From: Aricia agestis
Taxonomy: Eukaryota > Arthropoda > Insecta > Lepidoptera > Lycaenidae
Length of the DNA: 64,000 nucleotides
Assembly: GCF_905147365.1 (NCBI RefSeq)
Contig: NC_056413.1
Coordinates: 18,381,501-18,445,500 of the forward strand
Direction of reading: 5' to 3'
Part shown: piece by piece, positions 1-10,379 of the stretch
Layout of the letters: every line of letters begins with the position of its first letter
Numbering within the stretch: the stretch's first letter is position 1
Position numbers and translations under genes: made by a program
The notes under the pieces: generated by a model
Seen by the model: the letters and a program-made list of their open reading frames with translations, nothing else
Databases searched by the model: none
Told to the model about the DNA's origin: nothing

Positions 1-228
1 TACAGTGTTGTCTGCGAAGCTTCCAGACACATCTTTATTTACCGACACAGTGGCAATCGGGACTGTCAATTGCGACGAAGGACCGGTGGACAGATGCAGC
101 AAGTAAAAGTGGGCATGCAGCATGTTGTTAACATAGACTCATACGGTGAAGTTTTGGGAGTAGAAGCTACTAATGAATACTTATTTATTCTGACTGAAAA
201 CACATTGCTAGTAATAGGAATACATTAA
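1..228 (+). CDS. C-terminal exon of an unidentified protein (partial)
   Basis: One frame is open from the window edge to a TAA at 226-228 and ends in EYLFILTENTLLVIGIH. The bases tacag at 1-5 could be the 3' splice site, in which case the exon begins at 6. A run of AATAAA-type signals (aagaataaaataaaatt, about 229-245) follows the stop at once, as expected for a true 3' end. The residues alternate hydrophobic and polar in a way that would suit a beta-strand-rich tail such as a propeller blade, but I do not recognise the family. The gene is convergent with the BCD1 gene, with only 22 bp between the two stop codons. Confidence 0.55.
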   Translation, partial: YSVVCEASRHIFIYRHSGNRDCQLRRRTGGQMQQVKVGMQHVVNIDSYGEVLGVEATNEYLFILTENTLLVIGIH

Positions 229-250
229 GAATAAAATAAAATTAAAATTC

Positions 251-1950
251 TCATGTTTTTATTTTATTGTCTTGATCTTCATCACTGTCACTTAATCCAC
301 TCTCTTCAGATGAGTAGCCAGTTGTAAAAAGTAAATTCTTTGGTTTCTTCTTTTTCTCTGACTTGATTTCTTTTTCTATTTCCATTCTTCTTTCCTCTGC
401 AATCTTTTCGGTTAAAAGTGTTCTAGGCCTTTTCACTTGCATGTGTCCTTCTTGTTCAGAAATTATTTTTTTTGTTTCTATCCTGTTATGTGCTCCACTC
501 AAGCTATTTTCCATTTGCATGGCAGAGTTTGGTTTATTTACTTTTTTAGCATAATCAAATTCATCTTCTGTAATAACCAAATAATGTTAGTCAAATAGTC
601 CCACACTAAACTTTGTACAAATTAAAGATACAGATTGACAAGGCTTTTTATGAATGTGAGCAGGGGTGTTGCACATAAAGGAGAGAGAGAACTGTCAAAA
701 ATGATGTTTTTGTATGATGGCGGCATTAGTTCCTTTTTTCACCATGCTCATATAAAGCCTTGTCAATCTGTATATTAGTTGTAAATATTTACCTGGAGTG
801 ATGATGTCAAAATTAAATGCATGGTCTTTGAGGACAACAAAAATTATAGGGAATTCTATAATACATTTTCCAGATAAATTTTCTGCCAATGTTTCTGTTG
901 CGTCTAATTCAAAGAATTTCTTGTCCGATCCTCTCACTTTTTCAGCTGAAATATATTAGAGTATAAACAAATTGTTGAGATAGATAATGTAGTAAATTAA
1001 TGCCTCAAGCCCCAAGCAGTCACCGGCAACCGCGATAACAATAGATAAGCTATTGGTTTTTTCACGATCGAGGTATTAAAATTCCAAAAATATATTTTAC
1101 AACATTTTATCTACAATGTTTCTGTACCTTTTAGTAAAACTTTGATCCCACTAAAACCAGCTGATTTATAATATGCTAAGTTCTTGGAACCTTCAAATGG
1201 AGGTGCATCAGGGTTAATATATTTATCTAGAAGTTGGGACAACTTGTTTTTCTCTAAGCACTTTTCATCAACAAACTTTAGAGGTTTGTTTTCAACATTG
1301 GGGAATATCCACTCTATTCTCCAATGGATCACATTAGTTTTGTAGTTATATCTAGTTGTATTAATAGAATGTCTCGTAAAGTTTTGAGCCAAAAACTGTA
1401 GTACTGTGCCTCTCTTCCTGGCTGCTGTCTTTAATTTAAACAAATGCTGTAAATAAAATAAAAAGTTAAAGATTGTAATTGCATGTATAATTTACGTATT
1501 TTCAATTTTGTAATATTCTTAATATGTCACTTACAAGTGGCAAATCCTTGTCAAGCCTTGTAAAACGTTTCTTCTCATCTCTTTTAACGGCATACACAAA
1601 TCTTGCACATTCCTCTAGCAACCTGTAGTCACTCAGTAAATCTGTGTTGGAGAACTCTTTTATACGCACAAACTTGGTGCGATCCCGAATACCCGTACAT
1701 TCCAGTTCTCTCTTGTGTATAACAACACATTGTAGGCAGCATGTCTTAACCTCGCATTTTGGACAGGTATATTTCGCCGGGTTTGCTCCACACACTTCGC
1801 AGTCTCCGAGCCTGCATAACAAAGAAGACATTTTTGAAAAAAAATATGCATTCTAGATGTGTAAACTATAATATACATACGATTTTAATAAAGTACAAAC
1901 CTAGAGATCGCTACATTTTCATTATCCGATTCGCTTTCAGAAGACGTCAT
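251..1950 (-). CDS. ZNHIT6: Box C/D snoRNA protein 1 (BCD1/ZNHIT6), five exons
   Basis: Spliced CDS: 1950-1901, 1811-1535, 1446-1128, 945-793 and 567-251. All introns are GT-AG and the phases join to give 371 codons plus stop. The start ATG (1948-1950) opens MTSSESESD. Residues about 21-55 form a zf-HIT zinc finger (C21, C24, C33, C36, C41/C42, C45, H49, C55). It is followed by RDRTKFVRIKEF and LLSDYRLLEECARFVYA, hallmarks of BCD1. Exon 3 carries the conserved AARKRGTVLQFL and IHWRIEWIFP segments. The C-terminus is lysine-rich and acidic. Known role of the family: assembly and stability of box C/D snoRNPs in the nucleus, with the R2TP machinery. Intron 4 contains a 140-bp MITE. On the minus strand the poly(A) signal AATAAA may be at 184-189, inside the facing gene. 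Confidence 0.95.
631..770. mobile_element. MITE family A (TA target duplication), inside BCD1 intron 4
   Basis: Terminal inverted repeats start CAGATTGACAAGGCTTTTTA on the left, and the right end is its diverged complement ending in CAATCTG. The TA dinucleotides at 629-630 and 771-772 are the target duplication. The 140-bp element fills most of the 225-nt intron between BCD1 exons 4 and 5. It is the same family as 17265-17425 and the split copy whose ends are at 2141 and 7440. TA duplication and short non-coding length suggest a Tc1/mariner-type MITE (inference). Confidence 0.85.
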
Positions 1951-2140
1951 GATTTTTGTAGTGTATTACTGGGAGGTATTTATCACGTTAATTGTTAAAT
2001 TACATTACTGAACAACACTAAATTACATTATTTTTCACGATTTTTCCAATAATAATTGTATTTCCAAACGCACGCCTCTTGTTTACCATTTGCTATCAAA
2101 ATTCAAGAACCACAGATTAGGCCTTTTAAAATCATTAAAC
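1951..2140. promoter_or_regulatory. 5' flank of BCD1, probable promoter interval
   Basis: This is the only non-repeat sequence between the BCD1 start codon and the transposon nest that starts at about 2141. It is AT-rich. No clear TATA box or initiator stands out. If BCD1 has a compact promoter it must lie here or in the repeats beyond. Confidence 0.3.
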
Positions 2141-2431
2141 TTCGATAAGGCTGTTTATGATTTATGAACGTGGCAACTGGCAAGAAAAGGCCGTATACAC
2201 GATCGGTTCCAACCACCAACACAGGTCACCTTGGTTGGGTCAACAAAGTTGAATCTCTATCTACACGTAAATCAACTCGTCTGTCTTGGCTAGGCTGTGG
2301 AAAAGTAAACAATGGGACCACTATCTAAACCTCAAAAGACCGCAATAGCGCTGGCTTGTATAGCTATACATATATTGTGATGACAAAAAACGTAGAAAAA
2401 GACGGTTGTAGATGAAACGGTGGTTAAAAAA

Positions 2432-2548
2432 AAGGAAAACGTTGAGCCATTTTTTAACATTTTAAAAATATTGGTATCTGATGATTTTCTCAATTATTTT
2501 AGAATGGACGAAAATACTTTCAACGAATTATTAGAAACTAGCGAGTAG
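2432..2548 (+). pseudogene. Harbinger-type transposase N-terminal fragment
   Basis: An open frame reads ILKILVSDDFLNYFRMDENT and then FNELLE before a TAG at 2546-2548. The D-F-x-N-Y-F-R-M-x-x-x-T-F-x-x-L-L pattern is what one sees at the N-terminus of PIF/Harbinger DDE transposases. No DDE catalytic part follows. Upstream the frame runs into an A-rich stretch with no convincing start. It is a dead fragment whose family call agrees with the element around it. Confidence 0.6.
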
Positions 2549-3055
2549 CGACCCGCCCCGGCGTCGCACGGGTATAAAATATATAGCCACTGAAAAAATG
2601 ATTAAAATTGATAGCCTATGATCCTTTACGTGGTCTACTTCTTATCTGTGCCAAATAAAATAAAAATTGCTCCAGTAGTTCGCGAGATAAGCTCTTTCAA
2701 ATAATTTCCCCCGTTTTTACATTCTCCTATTAGTCTTAGCGTGATAAAATAGCCTTATAGCCTTTCTCAATAAATGGAATATCTAACCCTGAAATAATTT
2801 TTTAAATCGGACCAGTAGTTCCTGAGATTAGCGCGATCAAGTTAGCCCTTTCAAATAACTTTCCCCGTTTTTTACACGTTTTCCTCTGTTTCTTCGCTCC
2901 TATTAGTCTTAGCGTGATAAAATATAGCCTATAGCCTTCATCGATAAATGGGCTATATAACACTGAAAGAATTATCAAAATCCGTTGCGTAGTTTTAAAG
3001 ATTAAAGGGAACAAAGGGACATGAGGGATAAAAGCGACTTTGTTTTATAATATGT
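2549..3055 (+). repeat. Lepidopteran interspersed repeat, 'gacccgccccggcgtcgcac' family
   Basis: The repeat opens with cgacccgccccggcgtcgca and ends near ttataatatgtatagatata. Two internal blocks repeat the same order: gtgataaaat, agcctatagcctt, ataaatgg, cactgaaa and ccagtagttcctgagattag. A second, diverged copy of the same blocks is at 28385-28690. I recognise it as a repeat found widely in butterfly and moth DNA but cannot place it in a transposon class from the sequence. Confidence 0.7.
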
Positions 3056-3505
3056 ATAGATATAGATGGTGCACGGAGCTCATACAAAGAGGAGCTAGCC
3101 TAAGCAACTGTGCACTGTGATTTTCAACTAGATCCTGACGTCATCATTGTGGACGGGGCTTAAGTCAGTACACTTTCAGCGTTTGTCAGGTGCACACGTA
3201 ACGAGACTCCCAATAAATTGGTGTTTTCTGCGTATTTAACAAGGAAAGGATGAAGTATTATGTTTTACAATGTCGAAAACACTCAGACAGACGTTCTGAT
3301 AATATAAATACCACCACATTTCATTTGGAAATAATTTTAAATGTAATTTAAATATAAAAGTTCTAGAACATTTCAGCTTTCAGCGTTAATAATACTACTT
3401 GACACTAGGTGGCCAAACCTTTGAAAGATAATACAGACGTAAATGCGAATAATTTTACATAAGTTTATTACAATAATCATACTTGAATACTGAAAACCGT
3501 TATAC

Positions 3506-3673
3506 ACTAACGGCCGTTCCCAATATTTGATCTATCTCTGGTTTTGCCCTACTAGAGATAGGAATAGCTCACAATTGACATAAAATATATGTCTCTAATG
3601 TCTAATGTGAGCTATTCCTATCTCTAGTAGGGCAAAACCAGAGATAGATCAAATATTGGGAACGGCCGTTAGT
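3506..3673. mobile_element. Perfect foldback MITE (68-bp arms)
   Basis: Bases 3506-3573 are the exact reverse complement of 3606-3673, with a 32-nt AT-rich centre. The arm begins ACTAACGGCCGTTCCCAATA. No mismatches were seen across the 68 bp. There is no coding capacity. Flanking target duplication is ambiguous because the outer bases are themselves palindromic. Confidence 0.85.
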
Positions 3674-5702
3674 CTTAAACACATTTAATAGCTAAAACCG
3701 TGATTATATAGCTTTTATTATGAAATTACTTATAAACCGCCATGTGTCGTCACCTATGATAACTATTTGAAACGTAAAAAAAATCCAGGGCCGTAGTACG
3801 TCCCATAATATTCAAGACAAAATGACATCTAGTGTAAGATAGTTGAACTACGTAGTAACATCAACATCGACCTAAGCTAGTAGTATGGCTTTTAGCCGAT
3901 AGATGAAATATTGAGAAGTGGGCGGAGCTTGACACCCCCTCACCCCGCAAATTGTCACGCGTCATTTCATAAGGAAACTTGATTACAACACCTCCTCTTA
4001 GTATTAGCTCCGTGAGATGGTGCGACCCTTAATTACAAAACAAGACCTGTGTCTGTAATAAAGGGTTCATTAATGACTGTTGATGCGAAAAGCTGTGTCT
4101 GTGGAAGAACGTTTAATAGCAATGTTAAGATTTTTGGCTACTGGCGCTACACACCACATGCAACGCATCTGACTGAGCGCCAATAAGCGTCTACACGGTT
4201 GCATTTCAACTCAATGTTCTCTATTTGACATTGGTCGTGAGGGATGCGCTCACTACCAAGGTAATTGAAGGTTATTTGGTTGGTCAACCAAAAACAAGCG
4301 TCTACACGGTTGATTTTTGTTCCAACCCTACCAAGGTGAACTCTGTTGGTGGTTGGAACCGATCGTATATACGGCTTTTAAAGGGCCCCCGAGACGTTCA
4401 AACGGTTTGACTCAAACACGTAAATTTTGGTTTGACTCAAACCATTTTGATCGTTTACAAAGCATGTTTGAACGGTTTGTCAAACATTTATGTGTTTGAA
4501 GCATGTTTGATGATTTTTTTTTATTTTCGTGGTGTTTGACGCGCCGTTTGATCGTGTTCCGACGCGTTTGAAGGTTTGAACAAACCTTAGTTTAGTGCTG
4601 GATTATGAAGAAGAAAAAAAGAAAGAATCTGTAGTTTCTAGCACTTTCTGTAGATGTTCGTGGGTAAAACGATATTATTAATAAGTTAGTCCATAGACCA
4701 TACCATTCTTTGGACCAGTCTTTTTCTTTTTTTTTCTCTTCTGACGGAGGACATTAACGTTATTATAAACTTAAGATAAGAAAATCACGATCCACGTTCT
4801 AGAATCTAGAGCATCTTCTGCATCACAAGACGTTTACTCGACAGCGCGTATTGAATGAAACTGCACAGTGTCGTTTGACAAACCGTTCAAACCAACATCA
4901 AACGGTTGCATCAAACACGTGGCTGATTCTCCAAATCGCAAAATTTTGTTGTCCGGACGTATAAACTACCCGCAGAGTTACATATTATGTAGACCTTTGT
5001 ATTTTTTTTATAGTAATATAAGGTGTGATCTAACTGGGCCACTTAAGTTCTGGAGAAAAACTTAATTGTAAATATAATTAAAATTAATTTAAAGGTCGAA
5101 AAATTGATTCCCTGGACGTGTCCTGTCCCCATAATTAACTATAAATTCCCAAAAAAAGCCCACAAATACGATGAACTTCTAATTTCAAAGTAAATAAATC
5201 GTAAGAATATAAACAAAATATTTATAAAACAATTGTATATAAACTTATGTATCGTTATACAAATAGAAAAAGTCATTTTAAGATTTGTCCTGGCTCACAT
5301 AGTGATTCCCTATACGCTTCACTTGGAGGCTCGTACCTCCCTAGTTATAAGAAGCACGTGGTTGTGGGTGCGCAGGGCGGGAGGTTCAGTAGCCCTCTAA
5401 ATATCATGGAAGGTAGTCATACAATTCGTTGCTCCGTTTCCGAGTTACAAAGGAAAATATCTGATTCCCTCAACCTTGGTTCCTTACACAATTGATTCCC
5501 TATTCACTAATTACAATGTCATTTCCAAAGTTAAGTTTGCTTAGACACGATGTAAACGACGATAATGAGTATGGTTTTTAGTTAGACTATTTATTGTTTA
5601 ACCTACATGCACAGTTTTTGTACACCTCAGGAAAAACTTACTTTTTATTGATTCCCTCTACACACATTTTGATGATTCCCTGGGTATTTTAAGTAGGGAA
5701 TC

Positions 5703-5957
5703 AAAATATTTTATTATTATTATTTTTATTATAAGCCTAAACTGTCCCACTGCTGGGCAAAGGCCTCCCCCAAAGACTTCCATCTGTCTCTCTCCTGCGC
5801 CACCGCTGGCCAGCCTGGCTGGTATGCCTCCAGCTCATCACGCCATCTTTTTCTAGGCCGGCCTCGGCGGCGGCGTCCGTCTTCAGATGCCCACTCTGTT
5901 GAGATCCTTGCCCAGCGGTCGGAATGCATACGGCCAACGTGACCCGCCCAATCCCAA
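5703..5957 (-). mobile_element. LINE 3' end fragment (RTE-like ORF2 C-terminus)
   Basis: On the minus strand 5957-5729 encodes WDWAGHVGRMHSDRW, then GRRRRGRPRKRWRDELEAY, and finishes with WKSLGEAFAQQWDSLGL and TAA. This is the characteristic C-terminus of insect endonuclease/reverse transcriptase ORFs of RTE type. A (TAA)n-rich tail follows at 5703-5728. Only the last 75 or so codons remain, so the copy is strongly 5'-truncated. Confidence 0.75.
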
Positions 5958-6045
5958 AATATTTTACATTTATTTATCTAATTGGTACATATCTGCTTAT
6001 TTTTATTAAAATAAATTACATTATCTTCATATACCGATACAAATA

Positions 6046-6933
6046 CAGCTAAACCTGGGTAAGTGACAACTGGATTAGTGAGAAAACTGTATAAGTGAGA
6101 GTAATAGCTAGGACCCGTCATTTTAAGCTCCCAAAACCTCTATTAGCGAGAAACAGAAACCTCTGTTAGAGAGAGTCGTTTTTCTCTCATGGACCTCTGT
6201 GAGCGAGACTGCTTCTTTTCTATACCTCTATAAGCGACAGTCAAGGTTTATTTTTTTTATTTACATACACAGTAACAAATGAGAAAACAAATTACAAATT
6301 GAACATCTGCTACAACTTAACATCTGCTATTTTATGACTCATTCTTAACTTTCGTTAAACTTTCTACCATTGTTTTTGTATTGTTTTCTACCATTGTTTT
6401 TGTATTGTTTTCTCATCAATATTATACCCATTCTATTCCGTTGAGCTAAAAAACGTTGTTTTTATCGTATTCTTTTGGAACGAACTTACTCAGTTTATGG
6501 TTAACCAATTGCGAAAGAAAGTTCTGTCACAGTATAGCAATATGACATAGGGACTAATATTGCTATACTGTGGTTCTGTTCTGTATCATGTCAAAACGGA
6601 AAATTAAAGTACTGTCATTGAGTGATAAACTTAAAATAGTGAATGCGTTTGAATGCGGTTGTTGATCAAGCAATATTCGACAAAATATGAGTTAGAGAAA
6701 AACATTCAATATACAAAAATAGAAAACCAAACGAAATTAACGGATTTTATTAATGTAAACAAAATTAAATTACACAGTCCATGAATTTTTGACTTGTCAT
6801 TTCTGCGTACCTCTATAAGAGAGAAACGCTAACCTTGTACCTGAATAAGCGAGAAACTTGGGTTAGTAAGAAACCTCTATGAGCGAGAATGAAATCGTGT
6901 TCCCTTGAACTCTAGCTTATCCAGGTTTGGCTG
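6046..6933 (+). mobile_element. pogo/Tigger-like transposon remnant
   Basis: Termini are CAGCTAAACCTGGGTAAG on the left and the complement of CAGCCAAACCTGGATAAG on the right, flanked by TA (6044-6045, 6934-6935). Both ends carry reiterated cctctat(a/t)agcgagaaa units in inverted orientation. A CENP-B/pogo-type transposase start is at 6588. At 888 bp it lacks most of a transposase. Confidence 0.85.
6588..6665 (+). pseudogene. pogo-type transposase start, truncated by a stop
   Basis: The frame begins MSKRKIKVLSLSDKLKIVNA and stops at TGA 6663-6665 after 25 codons. The KRK...LSL.DKLKIV pattern matches the N-terminal CENP-B/psq helix-turn-helix of pogo transposases. After the stop the same frame continues for a few plausible residues, so the stop looks like a decay mutation plus deletion of the rest. 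Confidence 0.65.
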
Positions 6934-7486
6934 TAAATGACACCAATAAGTAAAATATATAAAAAAATGTTTTCTTAAAGTCAGAATATTTCAAATAAAT
7001 TCATTTTCCATTCATTGTATTTGGTTTTAACGAAAAAATTTAGTTTGTAGACAATTTTTTACATGTTTATATTTAAATTGAACATGTTTATTTAGCTGAG
7101 AAAGCTTTTTTCTATTAGCTTTGTTGATTCCCTAGGTTAGAAAAATTTAAATCAAAATATCTTCTAAAATTTTGAAGTGAAAAAGGGCCCAAATATTATA
7201 GATAATTATTTTTATAATTCACTTAAGAATAATATGCGATTATTGATTTTAAAAAATATGCAGAAATAAAAATGTACCAGGGAATAAACTAAATAATCCA
7301 AATCTGGAGAAATGCCCACGTAAGGTTTGAATCAAACCGTTTGATCGTCTCGGGGGCCCTTAACGCTTCTATCTGCTATCATACAAAAACGTTAACTGTT
7401 CCTTTTCTCGCCACGTTCATAAACAGCCTTGTCGAACTCTTTAAAATATTTGCTCACGAGTCACGACCATAAAGTTAATATACCTA

Positions 7487-7743
7487 GCGGAATAGAGCAA
7501 CAATCCCGAGCTGTCAAACGTAACCGAAATTGGTTTTCATCTGTGTGAAAAATATGTGTACGTATACACTCACACAAGCATGATTGAACATGAATTCTAT
7601 GAGATTAAATTATCAACGTGCGGCACGTGCCGACTGGACGTCAAAAAATAGTGCTGCTGTCATGTATCACACGTCTCTTTTTACCACGCAGTGTTAATGA
7701 TAGTGACATCTCTCTTGCTCAGGCCTTTGTTTCTCTATTCCGC
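7487..7743. mobile_element. MITE with GCGGAATAGAG ends
   Basis: The inverted termini are GCGGAATAGAGCAACAA on the left and its near complement (ttgtttctctattccgc) on the right, flanked by TA on both sides (7485-7486, 7744-7745). It is non-coding, about 257 bp. Confidence 0.65.
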
Positions 7744-8403
7744 TAAGAACACTGCACATAGATAAAGTATTATAGTATAGATATAGTCTTAGCCCGTCAT
7801 CGCGTGGCCATTTTGTGCTTATTTTCATACAAGTAGTGTGCGTTTATTTTCTTGAATATTTCTATTTGTCGATTATTTCGAAGCACATTATGATACAGAA
7901 AAGAAAGTCAATTAGTTTATGATATCGATTAGGTAACTATAGTTCAAGTGACGAGAATCCGTAAACACACGTAAAAAGCTATGCAATTTTTATAGCCAAA
8001 TTATTAATTGATGTGTCATTTTTAGCACTAATGCTTTATATAGCACGAATAAGGGATTAATAAACTTATAATTTATAAGTCTTTTTAGCTTACAAAAATA
8101 CCGATTGAAAAGCCCAAAAGTCGTCGTTGAAAACTTACGTATTTAATGTTAAATCCACGTGTTTGAGGCATTCTTTGACCATTCTTATGGTTTATTATTT
8201 AGCGGAGCCACAAAACTCATCAATATCTAGCATTAAATGTTCACTGAAAACCTTTATTAACACTTTTATTACATGAAATAAGCAGACCGACATTACACGC
8301 TTTTGACGCTTATACACCGATATACGGCTCTCTCCACTCTCCAGTCTATAGTACCTCAATGGCTAGGTACCTATATTAGCCGTGTTCAGAGACATGATAC
8401 TAA

Positions 8404-8544
8404 GGCGGACGCCAGACATGTGATCAAATACGCAAATTCGCCAAGTGTGGCACTGACATTTGCCTATTTGTGCAAATTAATTGCTGGCATTTTTCTATTT
8501 GTGCAAAGTTTGCTCAAACTTTGAAGCCCATGTATGGCGCCGGC
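8404..8544. mobile_element. MITE family B, copy 1
   Basis: This 141-bp element has GC-rich ends (ggcggacgccagacatg / catgtatggcgccggc) and an interior containing tttgctcaaactttgaagcc. It is nearly the same along its length as 18742-18883. The pair shows that this is a dispersed family, not unique sequence. Confidence 0.8.
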
Positions 8545-8737
8545 TTAACAACTAGACTGTGCACTGTGGCGCAAAAAACGGTCCGAGTGAGAGGGCCCCC
8601 GGTGGTAGTGTGTCTCTTTCTAATGTGGTGACCATGACCAAACAGCAAAATATGAGACTACTTAACTATACAAATTCAGGTATTCTGATATCCATCCTAC
8701 CTAACTACAGGTATATGTACCTAATTAATTTAAAAGT

Positions 8738-8800
8738 AAATAATCGGCCAAGTGCGAGTTGGAATCGCGCATGAAGGAATCCGTAACGTTATAAAGTCAA
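8738..8800 (+). repeat. Interspersed repeat fragment, 'atcggccaagtgcgag' type
   Basis: The stretch atcggccaagtgcgagttgg followed by atcgcgca and a ggaatccgtaacgttataaa motif is the start of a repeat common in Lepidoptera. Fragments of its other end (tacggaaccct) appear at about 29150, and a fuller GTCC-rich relative at 56429-59060. Confidence 0.55.
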
Positions 8801-8995
8801 AGTTGAAAAATATTGTTTCCCATACAAAACACAGTTTGTAAATTGTGTTTTGTATAGGAGCCCCCCATAAATATTTATTTAATTTCAATTTTATAACTTA
8901 TTTTAAATTATTATTGAAATATACTTAAGGATTTTATGAGTACTTCAAGTCACTACCTTTAGCCATCCATATTCCATACTTATTATACTTATGTC

Positions 8996-9200
8996 TTATA
9001 TATATTATAATATTATTATAAATGCAAAAGTGTGTCCGTCTGTCTGTTAGCTCTTCACGCTCAAACCGAACCGATTTTTCTGAAATTTGGCATGTAGATA
9101 CATTGAGTCCCGGGAAAGGATAGGATATTATCCCGGAAAAATGTACGGTTCCCACGCGATAAACGAATTTTTGCGCAATGGAATTCCGGGCGTTATCTGG
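8996..9200 (+). repeat. Lepidopteran 'attataaatgcgaaagt' repeat, copy 1
   Basis: Landmarks in order: ataatattattataaatgca, a gtccgtctgtctg run, ttcacgctcaaacc, tttggcatgtagatac, gtcccgggaaaggat, cggaaaaatgtacggttccc, and gcgataaacgaattt. Related copies in the window are at 29340-29560 and 35590-35800, with decayed pieces near 37300. Confidence 0.75.
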
Positions 9201-9885
9201 TTATTGATAACGAGTCTAGCTAATAGCGGTAATATATAGGCGGTATAGGCGGCGGTTTCCGATAGTATAAGTAAAAAATAAAAGCCAGGATTTATTTGGC
9301 TAGCACCGACTCAAAATAAATCCAGAGCTTCATTAATTACTTTTCTTACTTTATACTTTTCATGCCATTTGGTGCATCTCCAATAATTCAAATTCATGGT
9401 TACCCTAAAGATTAAGATTGTTGTTTTTACTTTCCCGTAGAAGGAATAGCAACTAACTACTCATTATTGCACCCTGTCACCTTTCACACGACAATAATTC
9501 ACCGTTTTTCATAAAAATATAATAAACTTTACTACGATATTTTTCGTGTTGCAAATCGAAACACGAAAAACAAACAAACAACGTGCAAACAACCAAAGCG
9601 AATCGCCATCTTATATTTAGTATTACCAGTACCAAAATATCTAATTACCACAGATACTGTTGCTAAGTTTTTAATTATTCTTTCGACTTTCGAGTACAAT
9701 CAACTGATTTATTATGATAAAACTGTACTGTACTGTACAACTTCGTTTAAACACGTTTCCAAGTTTACAAAACGTTCGTATTGGCAAATTATTAAAAAGA
9801 AAAGTATTTCATTTTCAAACATTTTTATCAAAAGAAATGATTATGCGAGCTGGCAAGAAGTCAGACAAGGCCACACTACCAGCGG

Positions 9886-10379
9886 CATAGACATAATATA
9901 ATTATACTGTTATGTCGGCTGTACACTCTCGCCGAGACACAGCGAGGCGGCCCGAGTGCGAGAGTGTAAATGGGTGCGCTCGCCTCGTCTCGCCTGTCTC
10001 GGACCCTCTCGGTCCGGTGTCGGTATTTTGTGCCCGAGACAAAGGGTCTCGCGAGGAAAGCGAGCGCATTACTGTACACTCTTGCGTTTTTCACTATTAG
10101 TCGCGCCGATAGACAGTGCAGAACAGAAAAATAACAATAATAAACGTCATTATCAGTCATTATCTGTGAGAAATAAAATTAAATACGATTATAGATCTTT
10201 GGATTACAATGATATCTTTCGATGCATAGAGAAAAATAATGGTCCATCTTCTCTGAGTTCATAACTGCAATTGAACTAAGTGAGAATGTACATGATCGCA
10301 CTCGAGCAAGGGGCTCTCGCACGAGACTCTCGCCCGAGAGCTCTCGCTGAGAGTGTACAGCCGACATTATAGGTTTATG
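9886..10379. mobile_element. Miniature P-like element split by a MITE
   Basis: CATAGACATAATATA at 9886-9900 equals the terminus of the P-like element at 56702. The right end (10370-10379) finishes in tttatg, a decayed version of the same terminus. The 8-bp sequence ACCAGCGG lies immediately on both sides (9878-9885 and 10380-10387). Without the MITE at 9913-10366 and its duplicated TTA, the element would be about 37 bp long. Confidence 0.65.
9913..10366. mobile_element. Harbinger-type MITE, TTA duplication
   Basis: The ends TGTCGGCTGTACACTCTC and its complement gagagtgtacagccgaca are perfect 18-bp inverted repeats, flanked by TTA (9910-9912, 10367-10369). The subterminal parts are full of ctctcg/cgagag repeats. 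The 454-bp interior has no convincing coding frame; the open frames across it are by-products of its GC-rich ends. Confidence 0.85.

Larger units (their letters stand above)
2185..4379. mobile_element. PIF/Harbinger-like DNA transposon remnant
   Basis: The left terminus aaaaggccgtatacacgatc and the following ggttccaaccaccaac are repeated in inverted orientation at about 4330-4379, giving about 50 bp of terminal inverted repeat. The interior includes a short transposase N-terminal fragment (2432-2548), a lepidopteran interspersed repeat (2549-3055) and a perfect foldback MITE (3506-3673). A target duplication was not found with confidence. Confidence 0.7.
4382..7360. mobile_element. DNA transposon with TAA target duplication (PIF/Harbinger type)
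   Basis: Ends are AGGGCCCCCGAGACG on the left and its exact complement on the right, then a further inverted match around caaacggtttga. TAA at 4379-4381 and 7361-7363 is the 3-bp target duplication, a PIF/Harbinger hallmark. Near both ends there are many copies of a CAAACGGTTTGA-like motif. The interior carries a LINE fragment (5703-5957), a pogo-like remnant (6046-6933) and repeated TGATTCCCT motifs. No transposase of its own is visible. Confidence 0.8.
2141..7438. mobile_element. Nested transposon cluster framed by a split family A MITE
   Basis: The left end (ttcgataaggctgtttatga, 2141-2160) and the right end (ccacgttcataaacagcctt, 7411-7430) are inverted copies of the family A terminus. 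Both also keep the subterminal gagaaaagg/ccttttctc part. Between them lie one element at 2185-4379 and another at 4382-7360. The host MITE would be only about 130-150 bp if these were removed. Confidence 0.7.

Noticed and set aside
5247..5495. 82-codon frame on the plus strand
   Set aside because: No domain; it overlaps the TGATTCCCT motif region inside a transposon and changes phase with the repeats.
9876..10264. Open frames of about 60-100 codons on both strands
   Set aside because: They lie over the GC-rich inverted ends of the MITE at 9913-10366.
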